Part shown: in pieces, positions 6,771 through 7,901 of the stretch
Layout: each line of letters begins with the position of its first letter
Numbering within the stretch: the first letter of the stretch is position 1
Origin: Chloroflexota bacterium
GTDB lineage: Bacteria > Chloroflexota > Chloroflexia > Thermomicrobiales > UBA6265
Length of the DNA stretch: 7,901 nt
Assembly (NCBI GenBank): GCA_023424355.1
Contig: JAFAEA010000402.1
Location: forward strand, 1 to 7,901
Reading direction: 5' to 3'
Notes under the pieces: model-generated
Database searches by the model: none
What the model was told of the DNA's origin: nothing
Seen by the model: the letters and a program-made list of their open reading frames with translations, nothing else
Translations under genes and position numbers: made by a program

Positions 6771-7093
6771 AGTTGGTTATTGCGGTTGTTCAGGAATCCG
6801 ATGTTGATGACATCCTGGAGGCAATTCTGGATGCCGGATTTCACGCCACCCAAATCTTGAGTGCAGGCGGCTTTTTGCGAGAAGCGAATGTCACGCTACT
6901 CATTGGTGTAGACGAATCCGATGTGCCGAAAGCTATTCAAATCGTGGATCGCCATAGCAACGCCAGAAGGATGTTTGTGAACCCCCTCATGCCTATGGCT
7001 CCGGCCGAAGATCAGGGGAGTTCAGAATCGGTTCGGGTGGGCGCCAGCGTGTTTGTGGTGAACGTTCGGCGCTTTGAGCGCCTGACAGGGTAG
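6767..7093 (+). CDS. darA: Cyclic-di-AMP receptor, DarA/PstA family (PII-like, DUF970)
   Basis: The 108-residue protein matches Bacillus subtilis DarA (YaaQ) without gaps over the first 50 residues. It starts MKLVIAVVQESD, has the signature GGFLREANVTLLIGV (34-48), and ends VGASVFVVNVRRFERL. Proteins of this family form PII-like trimers that bind cyclic-di-AMP between subunits; the downstream partner is unknown. Aligning by position to DarA, T28, GGFL (34-37), N41 and G47 are kept. N24 is replaced by G, R26 by H and G40 by A, so ligand binding should not be assumed. ATG 6767 overlaps the tmk stop (ATGA), with GAGG (6756-6759) seven bases upstream, as in the tmk-yaaQ pair of Firmicutes. The two halves share an 11-base repeat encoding ESDV. 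The symbol is by homology only. Confidence 0.9.
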   Translation: MKLVIAVVQESDVDDILEAILDAGFHATQILSAGGFLREANVTLLIGVDESDVPKAIQIVDRHSNARRMFVNPLMPMAPAEDQGSSESVRVGASVFVVNVRRFERLTG

Positions 7094-7096
7094 AAT
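7091..7096 (+). promoter_or_regulatory. Candidate -10 box upstream of the zinc-ribbon gene
   Basis: TAGAAT (preceded by GGG, followed by AAT) is the only promoter-like -10 in the 57-base gap. Its first three bases are also the darA stop codon, so the match may be partly chance. TTGAGC (7074-7079) lies only 11 bases upstream, and no acceptable -35 is seen at 16-18 bases. If used, transcription would begin near 7103, leaving a leader of about 48 bases. Confidence 0.35.
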
Positions 7097-7106
7097 AATC
7101 CCCGAC

Positions 7107-7141
7107 GCCACGGTGGTCGCACTCGTTAAGTACTCCGTGGC
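7107..7141 (+). other. 5' leader stem-loop before the zinc-ribbon gene
   Basis: GCCACGG (7107-7113) is complementary to CCGTGGC (7135-7141), forming a 7-bp GC-rich stem with a 21-base loop. It ends two bases before the AAGGAG ribosome site at 7144. There is no T tract after it, so it is not an intrinsic terminator. It could stabilise the mRNA 5' end or affect ribosome access; this is inference from position alone. Confidence 0.45.
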
Positions 7142-7143
7142 CG

Positions 7144-7149
7144 AAGGAG
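7144..7149 (+). promoter_or_regulatory. Ribosome binding site with unusual spacing
   Basis: AAGGAG (7144-7149) is a strong Shine-Dalgarno sequence but is only one base from ATG 7151, too close for normal initiation. The in-frame TTG at 7157-7159 lies seven bases away, an ideal distance. Either the TTG is the real start (protein two residues shorter) or the ATG is used despite poor spacing. Confidence 0.6.
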
Positions 7150-7150
7150 C

Positions 7151-7846
7151 ATGTTTTTGGAAGTCGAAGGTATTATCGCCAGGGTATTACAGGTGCTCAT
7201 CGCACTTGGTGGTGCCTATCTTGTTGCCACATGGTTTGTGCTTATCGTGTGGACCTACCGCGATATCGAATCTCGAAGCAAAAATGTCGTCACCCAGGTG
7301 TTCTCCACACTGTTGGCGGTGTTCTTCTGGATTCCGGGCACGTTGCTCTACATGTTGCTACGCCCGAAGGAAACTCTGGACGAGGCCTATCAGAAATCCC
7401 TCGAAGAGGAATACTTGCTGCAGGATCTCCAGGAAGTACCGCTCTGCCCCAACTGCAACCACTTCATCAGCGATGAATGGCAGATTTGCCCTCACTGCAA
7501 TACGCAGATTCGCGAGGGCTGCCACAACTGTGGTCGCCTGGTCGATCTTCGCTGGGATATCTGCCCGTACTGCGGCGTTGAGCAGCACGAGCATCAGCCC
7601 CATGCACACGCCCAGCTGATGGCACCGCAGGCGCCGATCCAACCCACTGCGCGTATCGATGCCGAAGCCCGCAAGGTTGGGTGGGTTGATCCTGCCGAAA
7701 TCGAAAGCCGTCTCAAATCCGAAGCTGCCGCCCGTCAGCAATCAGTGAGCCTGCCACAAGCCCACGAGGCTCGTCCACTGGTCACGGAAGAGATCGCTGC
7801 TGTTGCTGGCGATGGCTCCTCCGATGGATCGAACAAAGCCGATTAG
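7151..7846 (+). CDS. Membrane-anchored double zinc-ribbon protein
   Basis: The product is 231 residues from ATG 7151 (229 from TTG 7157). Two hydrophobic segments (about 8-34 and 46-70) form an N-terminal hairpin, followed by an acidic helical stretch (74-95). Two C4 zinc ribbons come next: C99/C102/C113/C116 (CPNC...CPHC) and C124/C127/C138/C141 (CHNC...CPYC), each with a W two residues before the second cysteine pair's isoleucine. A polar, His-, Ala- and Gln-rich tail (about 142-231) is probably disordered. Both termini are likely cytoplasmic, placing the ribbons inside the cell; this is inferred from the even helix count and basic residues. Such modules usually mediate protein or nucleic-acid contacts, but no specific function can be assigned. 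The gene is separated from darA by 57 bases and may have its own promoter. Its TAG overlaps the stop of a possible convergent gene. Confidence 0.85.
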   Translation: MFLEVEGIIARVLQVLIALGGAYLVATWFVLIVWTYRDIESRSKNVVTQVFSTLLAVFFWIPGTLLYMLLRPKETLDEAYQKSLEEEYLLQDLQEVPLCPNCNHFISDEWQICPHCNTQIREGCHNCGRLVDLRWDICPYCGVEQHEHQPHAHAQLMAPQAPIQPTARIDAEARKVGWVDPAEIESRLKSEAAARQQSVSLPQAHEARPLVTEEIAAVAGDGSSDGSNKAD

Positions 7847-7901
7847 TGCTGGCGGCGGAATGCCTCGCGTCGGGTCATGCGGCTCGGCACGGCATTGGGT
7901 C
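7843..7901 (-). CDS. Possible 3' end of a convergent gene (partial)
   Basis: On the minus strand a frame is open from the window edge to TAA at 7845-7843, giving 19 residues ending PSRMTRREAFRRQH. Third codon positions are G or C in 15 of 18 codons inspected, similar to the strong genes here. The basic, helical-looking end is plausible for a protein C-terminus. Its stop overlaps the zinc-ribbon TAG (CTAA/TTAG), a common convergent arrangement. It is too short to assign a family. The alternative is 55 bases of non-coding sequence. Confidence 0.3.
   Translation of the reverse strand, partial: PNAVPSRMTRREAFRRQH

Noticed and set aside
7107..7141. Stem-loop after darA as an operon terminator
   Set aside because: The loop is 21 bases and no T tract follows. 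It abuts the ribosome site of the next gene, so a leader structure fits better.
1..7901. Mobile element, CRISPR array, tRNA or rRNA
   Set aside because: No transposase or integrase, no regularly spaced repeats, no cloverleaf and no ribosomal RNA signature were seen on either strand.

Overview
The window is a compact stretch of bacterial chromosome, about 55% GC by eye. It holds eight plus-strand protein genes and possibly the tail of one minus-strand gene. The gene set is housekeeping rather than accessory. I see no insertion sequence, integrase, phage gene, CRISPR array, tRNA or rRNA. The best taxonomic guess is Chloroflexota. The reasons are an R3H-domain AAA ATPase coupled to thymidylate kinase and a cyclic-di-AMP receptor, a degenerate double-GNAT protein in front of it, and a membrane-anchored double zinc-ribbon protein behind it. 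That assignment rests on recalled gene context and was not searched; the class is not resolved.

Layout. Bases 1-1572 are the 3' part of ftsK (DNA translocase), followed by a strong Rho-independent terminator at 1609-1650. Bases 1675-2319 encode a six-helix Pr6Pr-type membrane protein. A 121-base gap carries a candidate promoter for recR (2441-3052). A well-formed TTGAGT-N17-TAGAAT promoter (3069-3097) then drives a tightly packed four-gene unit: a double-GNAT-like protein (3105-4208), the R3H AAA ATPase (4201-6099), tmk (6099-6770) and a DarA/PstA-type cyclic-di-AMP receptor (6767-7093). Successive genes overlap by 8, 1 and 4 bases, so translational coupling is likely. A 57-base gap with a TAGAAT box and a 7-bp stem-loop precedes the zinc-ribbon membrane protein (7151-7846). 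The last 55 bases hold no plus-strand gene, but a minus-strand frame looks like the C-terminus of a convergent gene.

How the genes work together. FtsK (chromosome segregation), RecR (gap repair), Tmk (dTTP supply) and the R3H ATPase (predicted nucleic-acid binding) all point to DNA metabolism. DarA-type proteins sense cyclic-di-AMP, a messenger tied in some bacteria to DNA integrity and osmotic state. The order recR ... tmk-darA resembles the Bacillus subtilis recR ... tmk-yaaQ(darA)-yaaR-holB neighbourhood. Here the spacer genes differ, and a zinc-ribbon membrane protein stands near where holB would be.

The most unusual points are the promoter placed so that the first gene of the operon should be leaderless, substitutions at ligand-pocket positions of the cyclic-di-AMP receptor, loss of both acidic Toprim positions in RecR, a terminator directly in front of a gene with no room for another promoter, and TAG as the stop codon of six of the eight genes. 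No clearly novel system such as a defence island was found.
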